The notes under the pieces are model-generated. The model saw only the letters and a list, made by a program, of their open reading frames with translations, ran no database searches and had not been told where the DNA came from. A stretch of DNA of 64,000 nt, taken from assembly GCF_032594915.1 (NCBI RefSeq), contig NZ_CP118733.1:1426001-1490000 (forward strand), read 5' to 3'. Shown here piece by piece: positions 54,657-64,000 of this stretch. This DNA comes from Streptococcus sp. 29896 (lineage in GTDB: Bacteria; Bacillota; Bacilli; Lactobacillales; Streptococcaceae). The translations under genes and the position numbers were made by a program. The stretch's first letter is position 1. Every line of letters starts with the position of its first letter.

Positions 54657-55321
54657 AGCGGTTCTGCCACTCCTTCCGATGCAATTCATAGTAATAAGAG
54701 ATAACCTGCTGACCAGCAATCGCTTGGTCGGCTTTTTTTGTGCGACTAGTTGAAACCCCATCTTTGCCAAGAGTCGCTTGGAGGCTTGATTTTCCTGGAC
54801 GTGCCCTGCCTTGACCACTTCAAAGTCCAGGTCCAGCAGTAAAAGGTCCAAAACAGCCTGCAAGGCCTCGCTTGCCACCCCCTGACCCCATTGAGAATAA
54901 TTCCCATAGACAGAGACCTGTCTTGTTCTGAAAGCCCATAGGTATCCAGCGTACCAATCATCTTCTGCTTGCTTTTGACTTCCAAGGCATACTTTCCGAC
55001 TGGATCCGCCAAGTAGATTTCTTCAATACCCCGTCGAGTGTCTTCCCGAGTCTGATTAGCAGGGAAGGTCCAACGAGTTGTCTCCTCGTCAGAGGCAATA
55101 GTCCTTCAGTTTACTTTTAGTACTCGCTTCAAAGGTTTGGGGAACCTTTGAAGACTAGAGATAGTGCGAACCAAGTTCGCCTCAAAAGAGCTGCAGACAG
55201 TACTGGAGTACGGCAAAGCGAGTTAACGACGTAAAAAAAGATAAACCGAAGGACGTAACTCGTACATATCCTCTAAATCTGCCATACCCACAGGGCGAAG
55301 CCGGAGGCGGTTGGTCTCCAA
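54646..55321 (-). pseudogene. GNAT acetyltransferase gene interrupted by a BOX-like insertion and frameshifts
   Basis: Pieces of a RimJ/RimL-type acetyltransferase lie in order on the minus strand. The N-terminus LETNRLRLRPVGMADLEDMY reads from TTG ~55321. It is cut at ~55254 by a 154-base BOX-like element (55101-55254) and resumes as ASDEETTRWTFPANQ and YALEVKSKQKMIGTLD. A frameshift near 54935 moves it to VYGNYSQWGQGVASEALQAV, with the acetyl-CoA loop. A second at a seven-A run (~54737) moves it to KKADQAIAGQQVISYYY and the stop at 54646-54648. At least three lesions, so non-functional. Confidence 0.82.
55101..55254. repeat. BOX-like element inserted in the GNAT gene
   Basis: Ends are inverted copies: GTCCTTCAGTTTAC at 55101 and the complement of ATAAACCGAAGGAC at 55254. 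A second nested pair, ACTCGCTT/AAGCGAGT, is inside. One boxB-type unit (CAAAGGTTTGGGGAACCTTTG then GCGAACCAAGTTCGC) matches the units at 13162-13370. TACGGCAAAGCGAGTTAACG resembles the boxA core of pneumococcus. Confidence 0.8.
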
Positions 55322-55340
55322 AACCTCATGTTGAGCCAGC

Positions 55341-56375
55341 CTAGCCTTGAGAGTCCTGGTTTTCCTCTAACTCTTTCTTCAGCTCCCCAATCGTCTCAAA
55401 ACTTGCTCGGCTATCAGCTGCCAGAGCCTCCTGCTCGTAGGCATTGATAATTTGGGCAACAACTGGGTGACGAACCACGTCCTTGGCTGAAAAATGTACG
55501 AAATCAATCTGTGGAATGTTGCTCAACTTCTCCGTCGCATCAATCAGGCCTGACTTAACCTTGCGCGGCAGGTCAATCTGGCTAATGTCCCCATTGACAA
55601 TCATCTTGGAATTAAAGCCCAGACGGGTCAGGAACATCTTCATCTGCATAATGGTGGTATTTTGCGCCTCATCCAAGATAACAAAGGCATCTTCCAAGGT
55701 CCGCCCCCGCATATAGGCCAGGGGTGCAATCTCGATAATTTCCCGCTCCATTAGGCGCGTGGTCTGCTCCTTGCCCAAAATCTGGTAGAGGGCATCATAG
55801 ACAGGACGCAAATAGGGGTCTACTTTTTCTTTTAGGTCCCCTGGCAAAAAGCCTAAACTTTCGCCTGCTTCTACCGCAGGACGTGTCAGGACAATCCGCT
55901 TGACCTGCCCACGCTTGAGGGCAGTCACCGCGAGAGTGACCGCTAAGAAAGTCTTACCTGTACCAGCTGGGCCAATTCCAAACACGATATCATGACGCTT
56001 TACGCTGTCCACATAGAGTTTTTGTCCAAGGGTCTTTACGCGAATGGGTTTGCCGTAATTATCCTTGATGATCTCTTCTTCGTAGAGGGCAACGAATTTT
56101 TCAATCTCATCATTTTTGACCATGGAAATAGCCGTGACCACATCTGGCGTATTGATGACCAGTCCTCGATTAACCAAGACTAAGAGGGACTGAATAACCA
56201 GGCGAGCTTGCTCCACCTGAGTTTCCTGACCGATGACTTGCACAACTTCTGTCCGTGCATGGATTACCACACCCAATTCTTGCTCCATCAGCCGTAAGTG
56301 ACGCTCATTGGACCCAAAAAGGCTAAACAAATCATCTGGATGTTTTAAATGAATATCAATCGAATGTTCTAGCAA
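55341..56375 (-). CDS. phoH: PhoH family ATPase
   Basis: A 344-residue cytoplasmic P-loop ATPase with an N-terminal KH-like domain and the PhoH core: Walker A GPAGTGKT (~133-140), Walker B VILDEAQNT, and NGDISQIDLP. Linked to RNA metabolism and often near ybeY; here it is elsewhere. The start is TTG 56375 (LEHSIDIHL) with AAAGGAG six bases upstream; an ATG at 56426 lies ahead of the -10 box and cannot be transcribed from this promoter. Confidence 0.92.
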   Translation of the reverse strand: MLEHSIDIHLKHPDDLFSLFGSNERHLRLMEQELGVVIHARTEVVQVIGQETQVEQARLVIQSLLVLVNRGLVINTPDVVTAISMVKNDEIEKFVALYEEEIIKDNYGKPIRVKTLGQKLYVDSVKRHDIVFGIGPAGTGKTFLAVTLAVTALKRGQVKRIVLTRPAVEAGESLGFLPGDLKEKVDPYLRPVYDALYQILGKEQTTRLMEREIIEIAPLAYMRGRTLEDAFVILDEAQNTTIMQMKMFLTRLGFNSKMIVNGDISQIDLPRKVKSGLIDATEKLSNIPQIDFVHFSAKDVVRHPVVAQIINAYEQEALAADSRASFETIGELKKELEENQDSQG

Positions 56376-56405
56376 GGCCTGCTCCTTTTTCTCTGCTTTT
56401 TTTCT

Positions 56406-56414
56406 ATTATAGCA
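56406..56414 (-). promoter_or_regulatory. Extended -10 promoter of phoH
   Basis: Minus-strand TGC-TATAAT (TATAAT at 56406-56411), 31 bases before the TTG start. No clear -35. Confidence 0.6.
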
Positions 56415-56453
56415 AATTTTTAGCAAAGAGGGGACATGACCCTCGCAAAACCA

Positions 56454-56490
56454 AAAGGACAGGCAGTCAACCTGACTGCCCTGTCCTTCT
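56454..56490 (-). terminator. Terminator of the second M26 protease gene
   Basis: Minus strand: long stem AAGGACAGGGCAGTCA paired with GACTGCCTGTCCTT round a short loop, then TTGGTTTTG. Confidence 0.8.
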
Positions 56491-56509
56491 TTCTTGCTGT
56501 CGCTAGAAG

Positions 56510-59500
56510 TTAACTACGGTAAATTCCTTGACGGAATTCCTCTGTCTCTTGTAAAAAGGCATTCAATAAGGCTGCTTTCAAGCTGTAAACAGCTGATTTT
56601 TCTGGCGAATAGCCTGGTGTTTGTGAGCTGTAATAGCCGTGACTTGCATCATAGGCCACAGCCGCAGCCATCAGAGAGCGTAGTTCTCCGATGCTTGAAA
56701 CGGTCTGACTTGGTCCATGGAAGTAACCTCCCTCTTGTCGCCCAAGAATGCGGACTGAACGCAAATCATCCAAACGCAGTCTGCGCCGTTCAAACATGGC
56801 CTTTCTGAAATCAAGGATATTGCTATACTGGTTTCCTGTAATCCGAGCTAGTAAGGCACTATCAGCCATTGGTGCGCTTGAGCTACCTGTCAACTCTTGA
56901 CCATGCTGATTGGACACATAAGGTACAAAGCCAGCCTCATAGCCCTTCTCAGCCAATAACTCAAAGGCGATCTTACGGAACTCATATTCATTGCGACTCG
57001 TACCGCCATTACCTGTTGCAGCAAAGAGCGGGTTGAGGGCATTGACATCTAAGTAGGCATTGTGGAATTCATTGGCACTGGTTCCTGACCAGGGGTCATA
57101 GGAACGGCGCGATACCAATCCTTGTTCCAAGAGATCATTGAAACTGGTCAGAGTGGATGAAACTTGCTGGATTTGCGTGTGGTTGTTGGCAAAAGTCGTC
57201 ATACGGTTGAACCAGTTTGCCTTAGCATGCTGATTTGGTGACTGCAGGACGGCCTCTGCTTCCAGATAGTCCATACTATAAATCAGGTCCATATAGTGCT
57301 TCATGTAGGTCTGGAGGTCTTCTGGACTTGTAAAGCGACTTGGGGAACTGTTGGTCAAGAGTTTGCCTGGCGACTGACCTATATAAGTGCCGTAATCCAT
57401 AATGGTGTTAAGACTGAAATTGTCTTGCGTAAACCAAGTATTGGATTGGAAGAGGCCTTGAGCAAAGGATTCTAAGCCCATTCCAGCCCGCCGACCATGC
57501 CCCAGTAGGTAGGTATCATCGTCTGCCACATGGACCATTTCATGCGAATAAACTCTCGCTCCCTCCATGCCACGAATATCCGTTCCCATAAAATAGATAT
57601 CTGTCAAGTCTGAGTAGGCATTGGAACCTGTTTGAACGGTATAGTCCAACTCCATCGGTGCGTAGAAATTCCGCACAACTGACAGATGACTATCCCGAGA
57701 ATCCGCCCAATTATCACCAAAATAACGACTATCCCAGGTCAGAACCCGTTTAAACATCTTATCCTTGTGGGCCGTTGGCAACACGCTATACCAGAAATCT
57801 GCATGGGCAGCCCAGCGCTTGGCAATACTGTCCAATTCCCCATCTAGCTGGTCTGGATTTTGATAGCGCGCATAGGTACCAATTACCGTATTGGTCATAT
57901 CGGTCAAGACGAAGAGTTCTTTTTGAGGTAAATGCAGGAGTATCAGAGCTAGTTCCTTATAGGACCAGTTTGGATCTGCCATCTTTTCAAAGAAGGTATT
58001 GTGGAAAACTCCTGTCGGAGATTGGGTTTGTTTGGCACGTACTTCCTCAATGGTTGAAGAGGTTTCAATAATCCGAGCCTTACTCGTCTGCTTAAACCAA
58101 TCATTGGTAGAAACAGCTGGTAAGAAGGTTTGGCGATAAGCATCCAAGAAGGTGAAAAGATCTCCCCCCATCCGTGACTGAGCAAGAACTTTTTTCGCAA
58201 CCAAGGCATTTTGTTTTGGCTTCAAGAAAGCGTGTCCTAAGCTGCCGATTTCGATAACCTGCTGGAGAGAATCTACCGGTCGTCCGAAGAAATCTCCCTT
58301 CTTAATCACCAAGTCCCGAATGGATGTCTGGCCAAATGGCAAGGCATACCACTTGTGCAAGTAAGCCAAGCCCAAGACCAATTCCGCCTTGTTCTTAAGT
58401 AGATAATCTGTCAGATAGTTTTGGTAGGCTGGGCTATTTTGGTAGGTCAAACTGCTGACAGCCAATAGGTCCCGCAAATCTTGTGCCAAGCTAGTTTTGA
58501 CACTGGCAAAGGCTTCGCTCAACTGCAATTGTGCCAGAGTCTGACTGGACTCCCAGGAGGACAATCCTAGCGCCTTGCGAATTTCGGTAGAATTCCATTC
58601 AACAGCTTGTAGTGCTGGAAGAACTGCTTGAAGGATTTCATCCAGCTGCTCCTTATTGGCTACCGATTGACTGGCATAAGAAATGCCCTTGTCCACTAAG
58701 CGGTATTCGACAATCGCCAAATCAGAAAACTCTTGTACTTTTTCCAGATCATGATAGGTCAAACTGTGGTCATCAAAGTGGAGAAGCAAGCGATTGATGG
58801 CATCTTTTTGGTGTCCAGCGTCAAAGACAAATTGATTATCCACCATTGGAAGGACCGCTACAAGTGTTTTTTTCACCAGATCATCTTGGTCAGCTAGCTG
58901 GTTTGCTTGCGCAATCACCATATCACTCGCCATCAAAGGCAAGAGTTTAGCGATATTGTGATAGGCCAAAAGCCGTTCTCTTCTGGCATCCGGAAGAGCT
59001 AGGTAATCCACTTGTTTCCGATTCAGTCGGCTGATCCCTTGGGTATCTTCCTGAGCAGACAAGCCTAGCTCCTGCAATCGAGCTGCGACTTGATCTGCTG
59101 CTAAGGCAGTTAACCCTGTCTGATCTTTGCCAGCTGCCACTTGATCCAAATAAGCAATCCTATTTGCTTTCAAGCTTGAATCAGTCGCAAATCCATAGGC
59201 CCGTTTCCCATTGAAAACCTCGACAGCTGTGACGGCGTCCTCTAGGATGACCTGTCCATTTTCAGGCACGGATCCGATCAAGCCTCCTGCTTCGCTGTCA
59301 CTTCCTTGGGTAGTATAAATGGCACCTTGAGCAAAGGCTGTTTGAATGCGGGTCCCAGCATTTTCAGCCTGGCCAACCAAACCTCCTGCCCGTAAACTGC
59401 TCGAATAGGCATTGATTTCTGCAGAAACCTGGGCTTGTCGAAGTTGGCTTCCACTACCCAACCAGCCTGCAATTCCTCCAACAAAATTATTTTGACTGCC

Positions 59501-62500
59501 CGTATAGTCACTGGTTAGCTGGCCTGTAAAGCTGACAGATGACAAGCGAGCATTAGCATAAACCTCAGCTGCCAGTCCACCTATTTTTTCACCTGCTCGA
59601 ATACTTCCAGTCACATGAACTCGATCAATCTGACCGCCTCGAATGTCCTTGGCCAAACTGCCAACTGAGCTGGATTTTGGCTGGTCGATCCTTACTTCCT
59701 TCAAGTGTAAATTGGTTACTTGTCCTGTTACTACCTTAAAGAGTGGTGCCTGTAAACCATAAATGGCAAAGCCTTGTCCGTCTAATTGCCCCGAGAAAGT
59801 CGGGCTAATGTAGGCTTCTCCGGTTGGAAGGTCTTGCGCTTGAACATAGAGATCTTGGGTCAGGACAAATCGACCACTGGTATTTTGCCCAATGCGGTTC
59901 AAAAGGTCTTGGAAGCTGGAAATAGCCTGCCCACTGGCACTTGTTAGGGATTTTGCTACGAAGAAGGTCGGTGTTTGAGACTGAGCTGTCGATCTCTCCC
60001 TCGGCCCACCATCTTCCCAGCTGGCTATTACTTTAAAGTAGCTTTGTCCTCCCTCTTCTACCTCTTGAATCGCTGCAACCGGTAGATAGACTGGCTGATG
60101 CTGGTCTGAGGTGAATTTTGCCACATAGTTGCGTAGATCACTTGGTCTCTGGCTGAGCGCAAGCACAGGTGTCGCACTGCCATTTTCCAGATGGAGTAAT
60201 TCTGCACCTGATATCGATTTGAGTTCAAATCTCGGTTCAAGATTCCTTACAATTGGCTGATTAGTCGGCAGTAAGAATATACTTTCCCTAAATTCTTGGC
60301 TCACTTCATGAAAGGCCTTATAAAGGGCTTCCTTGAGTTGCTGACGCTTAAAGCTGGTTCCTAGATTTGCCAGGTCTTCTCGAATAGCCGCCTGCATCAA
60401 TACCTGAATATCCTGACCAGTTTGTAGGTCATGGTGTCTACCATCCCAGAGGATTTGAATGGCTTTCATGTTATTCTTCTGCTCTAGGCTGGTTCGGTAT
60501 CGTGCCTTTTTGAAGTCAGCATAATCTTGGTAATCAGGCATAATCTTTTGCCAAATATAGCTATCTGTTAATGCTCTGCCATTTGCATGGGCCCCCTCAG
60601 CCAGCTGGTTGCTCACATAAGGCAAGAAACCTTGGTCCCAACCTTTTTCTGCTAAAAGTTCTAGAGCTGTCCGACGGAATTGGAGACCACCGACTGTTCC
60701 CTGGATATTGAGCAAACCTGCATAGATTGGATAGTAAAGCGGCACAAAGTAATAGTTTCGATCATTGTCTCGGTAGTAGCTGCCGACATTGTTAATGGTA
60801 TTGGCCAATTGAAGGTTATTGGTCACCAAATCTTCGACAGTTGTCAGGTTCATGGTCTGCCATTCGCTGTCTGTTAGCTCACGAATCCTGTCCAAGGCAT
60901 CCTGATAGGTCTGCCCATCTTTTTGGTAGGCTGCTTCTAATTGGAGTTCAATTTTTCTAAAGGCTTTTTTCTGCTGATCTTTCTGCAATTTTAAGAGTTC
61001 TTCCGCCTCCAAGGCATCCAAGAAGTAGGTGGTATCAAAAGAACCTTTCAGATAACCTTGCAAATCGTCTTTGCTCGTTAGACGATTTGGACTAGAGTTA
61101 TGGCTGGCTGTTGCTGCCAGTTCTTCTGTCAGGTTAAAGCCATAATAATAGGCATTTGCCGAAGCGATAGACTGCAAGAGCCCAAGGGCATAGGATTCTG
61201 ACTCTTGACCCTGCCGTCTTCCTGCGAGATTCAGGATTTGGTCTTCGAGAATGTGGGTCATTTCATGCGTGAAGGTTGAATTTCCAGTCGGTGTCAACAA
61301 GTCAACATTGCCATAGATGATGTATTTCTTAAACTCAAAGTCTGCTGCCCCTGACTTGTTAAAGGTGCCGTAGTAAAGTTCTGTCGGTCCGAAGAAATCA
61401 TCGATGATGCGGTAGTCATCCCCAAATTCCGCTGCCCAACGGCGGCGATCAGTTGTCCCAACCAGCGGTTGACCAGCTGGATCCTTGATGTTGTAACCTT
61501 CTCGAACGGTTACCAACTTGGACTCTATGGCTTGACGAGCCTGGTCAGATACCAAGGACTTGATAAATTCCATATAAGCATTCCAGATGCGGGCATGCTT
61601 CGGAATGCGGTTTTCTTGGATGTCCCTGACTGTTGAACGATAGACATCTGGCTGACTGGTCTGCAATTGATGATCCACATAACGACCGTAGCTACCAAAA
61701 ACAAGGACATTGGCCAGCGAAACAAGGTAAAGCTGGTCTTCCTCAGGCAGATTGAGCAATGGCAAGACATAGCGATGGTAATCAGCATGATTTTTCAGCT
61801 GGTCGTAAACCTGGACGGACTTCTCAGGCTGACGAACACTTGCTTCTTCATGAATAAAGGCCTTGCTGGATTGTTTAAACCAGTCTGCATCAGTCTTGTC
61901 TGGTGAGAAGAGACGGCGGTTTAATTCCAAGTAGTCAAACAGATTCTGTGTACCTGGAACCTGTTGTCCAATGGTCTTCTTAAAATTGCTTGCTGCTGCA
62001 AATGGGGCCAGGTCCTTATAGGTCAGACCTCCTACTTCTTTTAACCAATCCAAGGTTGTTAGGGATTGACCGTAGAAATGTGGCTGATAGATTGCTAAAT
62101 TGCGGAGGTTTATGCTGTCAAAATCGATACCATAGTAGCGTGCCAGGTAGGTCAAGGCCAACCAAATGGATTCCTTGTTGTCTTCTACTTGCTGCTGCAT
62201 ATAGGCATTGATAACTGGACTAGCACTATCTGTCACCCATTGACTGGCTAGGAGAGAGCCTATTTCTTGATTTAACTGTGCCTTCAAAGCTTCCTGGGTA
62301 CGTTTCAGATAGAGCTGTTTCATGCTGATGGTCAAATCCTGCTTGCCATGTTTGAAGCGCAGTTCTGACAGATAGTCTGCCATCTTGGTTTTCAGAGCAT
62401 AGGCATCTGACTCTATATCTAAGTCCTGGAAGGCTTGGCGGAGATTTGTTACAAGGCTAGCTCTGTTTTGCCCATTCACCCATTGATAAGGTGTAAAGAG

Positions 62501-64000
62501 CAGGTCTGGACCGAAGCTATATTCCAAGACGCCCGTCTGGTCATATGCCCCTTGATAAGTCAGGTCAAAGACTTGAACAGCCTGGTCAGTAAAGTAAACC
62601 AGCAAGCGATCGACTTGGTTGGCATTCTCCGTAAAGTCAACTACAACTTCCTTGCCTCGCAAGGCTTGAATAGACTGGATAGATTTGGTCACAAAGACCG
62701 AATCATCTGCCAGCTGATTCCCCATCCGCACGATGGTATGGCGGTCATAGAATGGCAGGAGTTTGGACATGTTTTCATAGGCCAACTTCCGCTCAATACG
62801 ACCATTGCGCAAGAGATGGTAGTCGATTCCTCTCGACTGTGGCTGAGCCTGGTTATTATTAGTGGCCTGAATAGGCTGCATCACCCCATCCAAGCCCCAG
62901 CTTGAAAGTAGCTGTTTGAGTTCTTCCGCAGTTCTTTCCTCTACCTGATGACCATTATCCACGCGACTTGTTGATCGATTTTCCTGTACTTGAACCGTTA
63001 ATGGCAATGGAGTTCTCGTACCAACTAGAAGACCTGTTTCTGGCAAGGTCAAAGCTGAAGCTGCTCTTGTAATAATTGGTGAATAACCACCTGCAACCAG
63101 TCCAGCTACCGTTCCTGTCTGCTCCCTATTGGTCACTTCCCCTTCAACAAAGACGGAATCAATAGTGGAAAACAGAGCATAGCCTACAACTGCTCCCAGT
63201 CGATCTTGCATAGACAGTCGTGGGGCGAAGGTCGAGGTCAGATGGACGTAAGCCTTGCGCAAGGCACTACCTGACATCAATTTACCAATCAAACCACCAG
63301 AAGTAATCTGATTTCCCGTTCGATGTTCATTCAGCACTAGTTCTCCCTTAAAGGAGACTGAGTCAAACTGGCTATTGTTTGCCTCATAGACAAGACCTGC
63401 TGCTCCAACATATGACTGAACTTGCCCTGTCACATGGACATCTTGCACACGGCTATTGTTTGCGGTGACAGCAAGGGCAGCAGCCTGTGAATCTCCGCCC
63501 TGCAGGGCAACATTTTCAAGCAGGATATGTTCCACTTGGGCACCTGTCATGGTCTGAAAGAGCGGTTTTTGGAGGTTGAGAATCCGATAGACCTGACCGT
63601 CCAATCCTTCTAAACGTCCACGGAAGTTTTCCACATAGGCTGAATCAGTTGTTGGGCTGGCAACCAAGTCAGCTGCTAGCTTGAAGGTCCCCTCTGGCCG
63701 GGCCTTCATGGCCTGTATCAATTGCTGGAAGTCTGCATAACTATCCTGTGCTAGGCTAATCTTTGGAAGCTGGAATTGGTCCAAGTTCTCCAATACATTT
63801 GCATCTACTTGATTTCTGGCCTGAACTAATTTCGGCAACTGAACCGCTACGTCAAATTGATCGCCATTAGCTACGATGGAATGCACTGCCCAAAGAAATT
63901 CCTTGGCATCTGCACTTTTATACCGAACAAAGTAGTTGGATAGGTCACTAGGGACTTCTTGAAGCCCTGTCACTTGCTGGAAGCGGCCGTCTGGCGTGCG
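56510..64000 (-). CDS. M26-family metalloprotease with two tandem catalytic modules (5' end outside the window)
   Basis: 2496 residues are visible, open at base 64000; signal and anchor lie beyond the edge. Numbering from the first visible codon, it contains two successive copies of the M26 unit. Module 1 has the zinc site HEMTH (912-916) followed by ALGLLQS; module 2 has HEMVH (2153-2157) followed by GHGRRAGMGLESFAQGLFQS. The zinc sites are 1241 residues apart. Each copy repeats the same order: beta-rich N-domain with GLUG-like GGLIGK/GGLVGQ motifs, the LLPFYDRH or LLPLMAS segment, the FKQT/WFKQSSKA stretch, catalytic helix, and FLPYVSNQLAE or FVPYVSNQHGQ. Module 2 is closer to the other protease (shared LLGHGRR). 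Both sites look intact. Confidence 0.92.
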   Translation of the reverse strand, partial: RTPDGRFQQVTGLQEVPSDLSNYFVRYKSADAKEFLWAVHSIVANGDQFDVAVQLPKLVQARNQVDANVLENLDQFQLPKISLAQDSYADFQQLIQAMKARPEGTFKLAADLVASPTTDSAYVENFRGRLEGLDGQVYRILNLQKPLFQTMTGAQVEHILLENVALQGGDSQAAALAVTANNSRVQDVHVTGQVQSYVGAAGLVYEANNSQFDSVSFKGELVLNEHRTGNQITSGGLIGKLMSGSALRKAYVHLTSTFAPRLSMQDRLGAVVGYALFSTIDSVFVEGEVTNREQTGTVAGLVAGGYSPIITRAASALTLPETGLLVGTRTPLPLTVQVQENRSTSRVDNGHQVEERTAEELKQLLSSWGLDGVMQPIQATNNNQAQPQSRGIDYHLLRNGRIERKLAYENMSKLLPFYDRHTIVRMGNQLADDSVFVTKSIQSIQALRGKEVVVDFTENANQVDRLLVYFTDQAVQVFDLTYQGAYDQTGVLEYSFGPDLLFTPYQWVNGQNRASLVTNLRQAFQDLDIESDAYALKTKMADYLSELRFKHGKQDLTISMKQLYLKRTQEALKAQLNQEIGSLLASQWVTDSASPVINAYMQQQVEDNKESIWLALTYLARYYGIDFDSINLRNLAIYQPHFYGQSLTTLDWLKEVGGLTYKDLAPFAAASNFKKTIGQQVPGTQNLFDYLELNRRLFSPDKTDADWFKQSSKAFIHEEASVRQPEKSVQVYDQLKNHADYHRYVLPLLNLPEEDQLYLVSLANVLVFGSYGRYVDHQLQTSQPDVYRSTVRDIQENRIPKHARIWNAYMEFIKSLVSDQARQAIESKLVTVREGYNIKDPAGQPLVGTTDRRRWAAEFGDDYRIIDDFFGPTELYYGTFNKSGAADFEFKKYIIYGNVDLLTPTGNSTFTHEMTHILEDQILNLAGRRQGQESESYALGLLQSIASANAYYYGFNLTEELAATASHNSSPNRLTSKDDLQGYLKGSFDTTYFLDALEAEELLKLQKDQQKKAFRKIELQLEAAYQKDGQTYQDALDRIRELTDSEWQTMNLTTVEDLVTNNLQLANTINNVGSYYRDNDRNYYFVPLYYPIYAGLLNIQGTVGGLQFRRTALELLAEKGWDQGFLPYVSNQLAEGAHANGRALTDSYIWQKIMPDYQDYADFKKARYRTSLEQKNNMKAIQILWDGRHHDLQTGQDIQVLMQAAIREDLANLGTSFKRQQLKEALYKAFHEVSQEFRESIFLLPTNQPIVRNLEPRFELKSISGAELLHLENGSATPVLALSQRPSDLRNYVAKFTSDQHQPVYLPVAAIQEVEEGGQSYFKVIASWEDGGPRERSTAQSQTPTFFVAKSLTSASGQAISSFQDLLNRIGQNTSGRFVLTQDLYVQAQDLPTGEAYISPTFSGQLDGQGFAIYGLQAPLFKVVTGQVTNLHLKEVRIDQPKSSSVGSLAKDIRGGQIDRVHVTGSIRAGEKIGGLAAEVYANARLSSVSFTGQLTSDYTGSQNNFVGGIAGWLGSGSQLRQAQVSAEINAYSSSLRAGGLVGQAENAGTRIQTAFAQGAIYTTQGSDSEAGGLIGSVPENGQVILEDAVTAVEVFNGKRAYGFATDSSLKANRIAYLDQVAAGKDQTGLTALAADQVAARLQELGLSAQEDTQGISRLNRKQVDYLALPDARRERLLAYHNIAKLLPLMASDMVIAQANQLADQDDLVKKTLVAVLPMVDNQFVFDAGHQKDAINRLLLHFDDHSLTYHDLEKVQEFSDLAIVEYRLVDKGISYASQSVANKEQLDEILQAVLPALQAVEWNSTEIRKALGLSSWESSQTLAQLQLSEAFASVKTSLAQDLRDLLAVSSLTYQNSPAYQNYLTDYLLKNKAELVLGLAYLHKWYALPFGQTSIRDLVIKKGDFFGRPVDSLQQVIEIGSLGHAFLKPKQNALVAKKVLAQSRMGGDLFTFLDAYRQTFLPAVSTNDWFKQTSKARIIETSSTIEEVRAKQTQSPTGVFHNTFFEKMADPNWSYKELALILLHLPQKELFVLTDMTNTVIGTYARYQNPDQLDGELDSIAKRWAAHADFWYSVLPTAHKDKMFKRVLTWDSRYFGDNWADSRDSHLSVVRNFYAPMELDYTVQTGSNAYSDLTDIYFMGTDIRGMEGARVYSHEMVHVADDDTYLLGHGRRAGMGLESFAQGLFQSNTWFTQDNFSLNTIMDYGTYIGQSPGKLLTNSSPSRFTSPEDLQTYMKHYMDLIYSMDYLEAEAVLQSPNQHAKANWFNRMTTFANNHTQIQQVSSTLTSFNDLLEQGLVSRRSYDPWSGTSANEFHNAYLDVNALNPLFAATGNGGTSRNEYEFRKIAFELLAEKGYEAGFVPYVSNQHGQELTGSSSAPMADSALLARITGNQYSNILDFRKAMFERRRLRLDDLRSVRILGRQEGGYFHGPSQTVSSIGELRSLMAAAVAYDASHGYYSSQTPGYSPEKSAVYSLKAALLNAFLQETEEFRQGIYRS

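Overview
The window looks like chromosomal DNA of a streptococcus, most probably Streptococcus suis. This is inferred from gene content and order: an era/mutM/coaE/pmrA-like/rpmG/secG/rnr/smpB block, two giant M26 (IgA1-protease/Zmp type) surface proteases, a YSIRK/LPXTG cell-wall protein, pneumococcal-type BOX-like repeats and low-GC promoters with strong AGGAGG ribosome sites. No species marker such as 16S rRNA is present, so the species call is an inference.

Layout. 1-1501 is the 5' part of polA, running off the left edge. 1624-7422 is an M26 zinc metalloprotease with an N-terminal LPKTG anchor. 7759-11832 is an ABC exporter pair whose FtsX-type permease carries a long coiled coil. 11920-13571 holds a small unknown gene, a broken membrane-protein gene and a BOX-like repeat. 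13572-17533 carries tpx, copA with two CopY-type operators, and a tehB-like gene. 17663-20569 has a zinc alcohol dehydrogenase behind a MerR-type promoter and a single ABC exporter. 20667-28995 is the housekeeping block smpB, rnr, secG, rpmG, pmrA-like, coaE, mutM, era, dgkA, ybeY, interrupted between era and mutM by a 0.6 kb gap full of hairpins.

29127-39461 is a sialic-acid locus: an RpiR-type regulator (nanR-like) on the plus strand, an IS110-family element, then a convergent minus-strand operon nanE, ABC substrate-binding protein, two permeases, YhcH, DUF624, nanA, nanK and an AXE1 esterase. Its promoter has a cre (CcpA) box at the start site and a pair of inverted repeats upstream. 39702-43869 has an AhpD-like protein and a heterodimeric BmrCD/LmrCD-type multidrug ABC exporter preceded by a 23-codon leader ORF and an intrinsic terminator, a probable attenuator. 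A tRNA-Thr(GGT) follows at 44359-44431. 44588-47354 is feoA-feoB plus a small Cys-rich partner. 47500-53958 is a 2152-residue cell-wall-anchored GH95 alpha-L-fucosidase, also with a cre box. 54150-56375 has a GNAT gene, a second GNAT gene destroyed by a BOX-like insertion, and phoH. 56510-64000 is the 3' part of a second M26 protease with two complete catalytic modules in tandem, open at the right edge.

The genes point to a host-adapted lifestyle: surface proteases, a surface fucosidase and the sialic-acid operon would let the cell strip and use host glycoproteins, with both glycan loci apparently under carbon catabolite control. The less explained parts are non-coding: the leader/attenuator before the exporter, a hairpin family with a constant loop and changing stems, BOX-like elements that have disrupted a gene, and the structured 5' end of the IS110 element.
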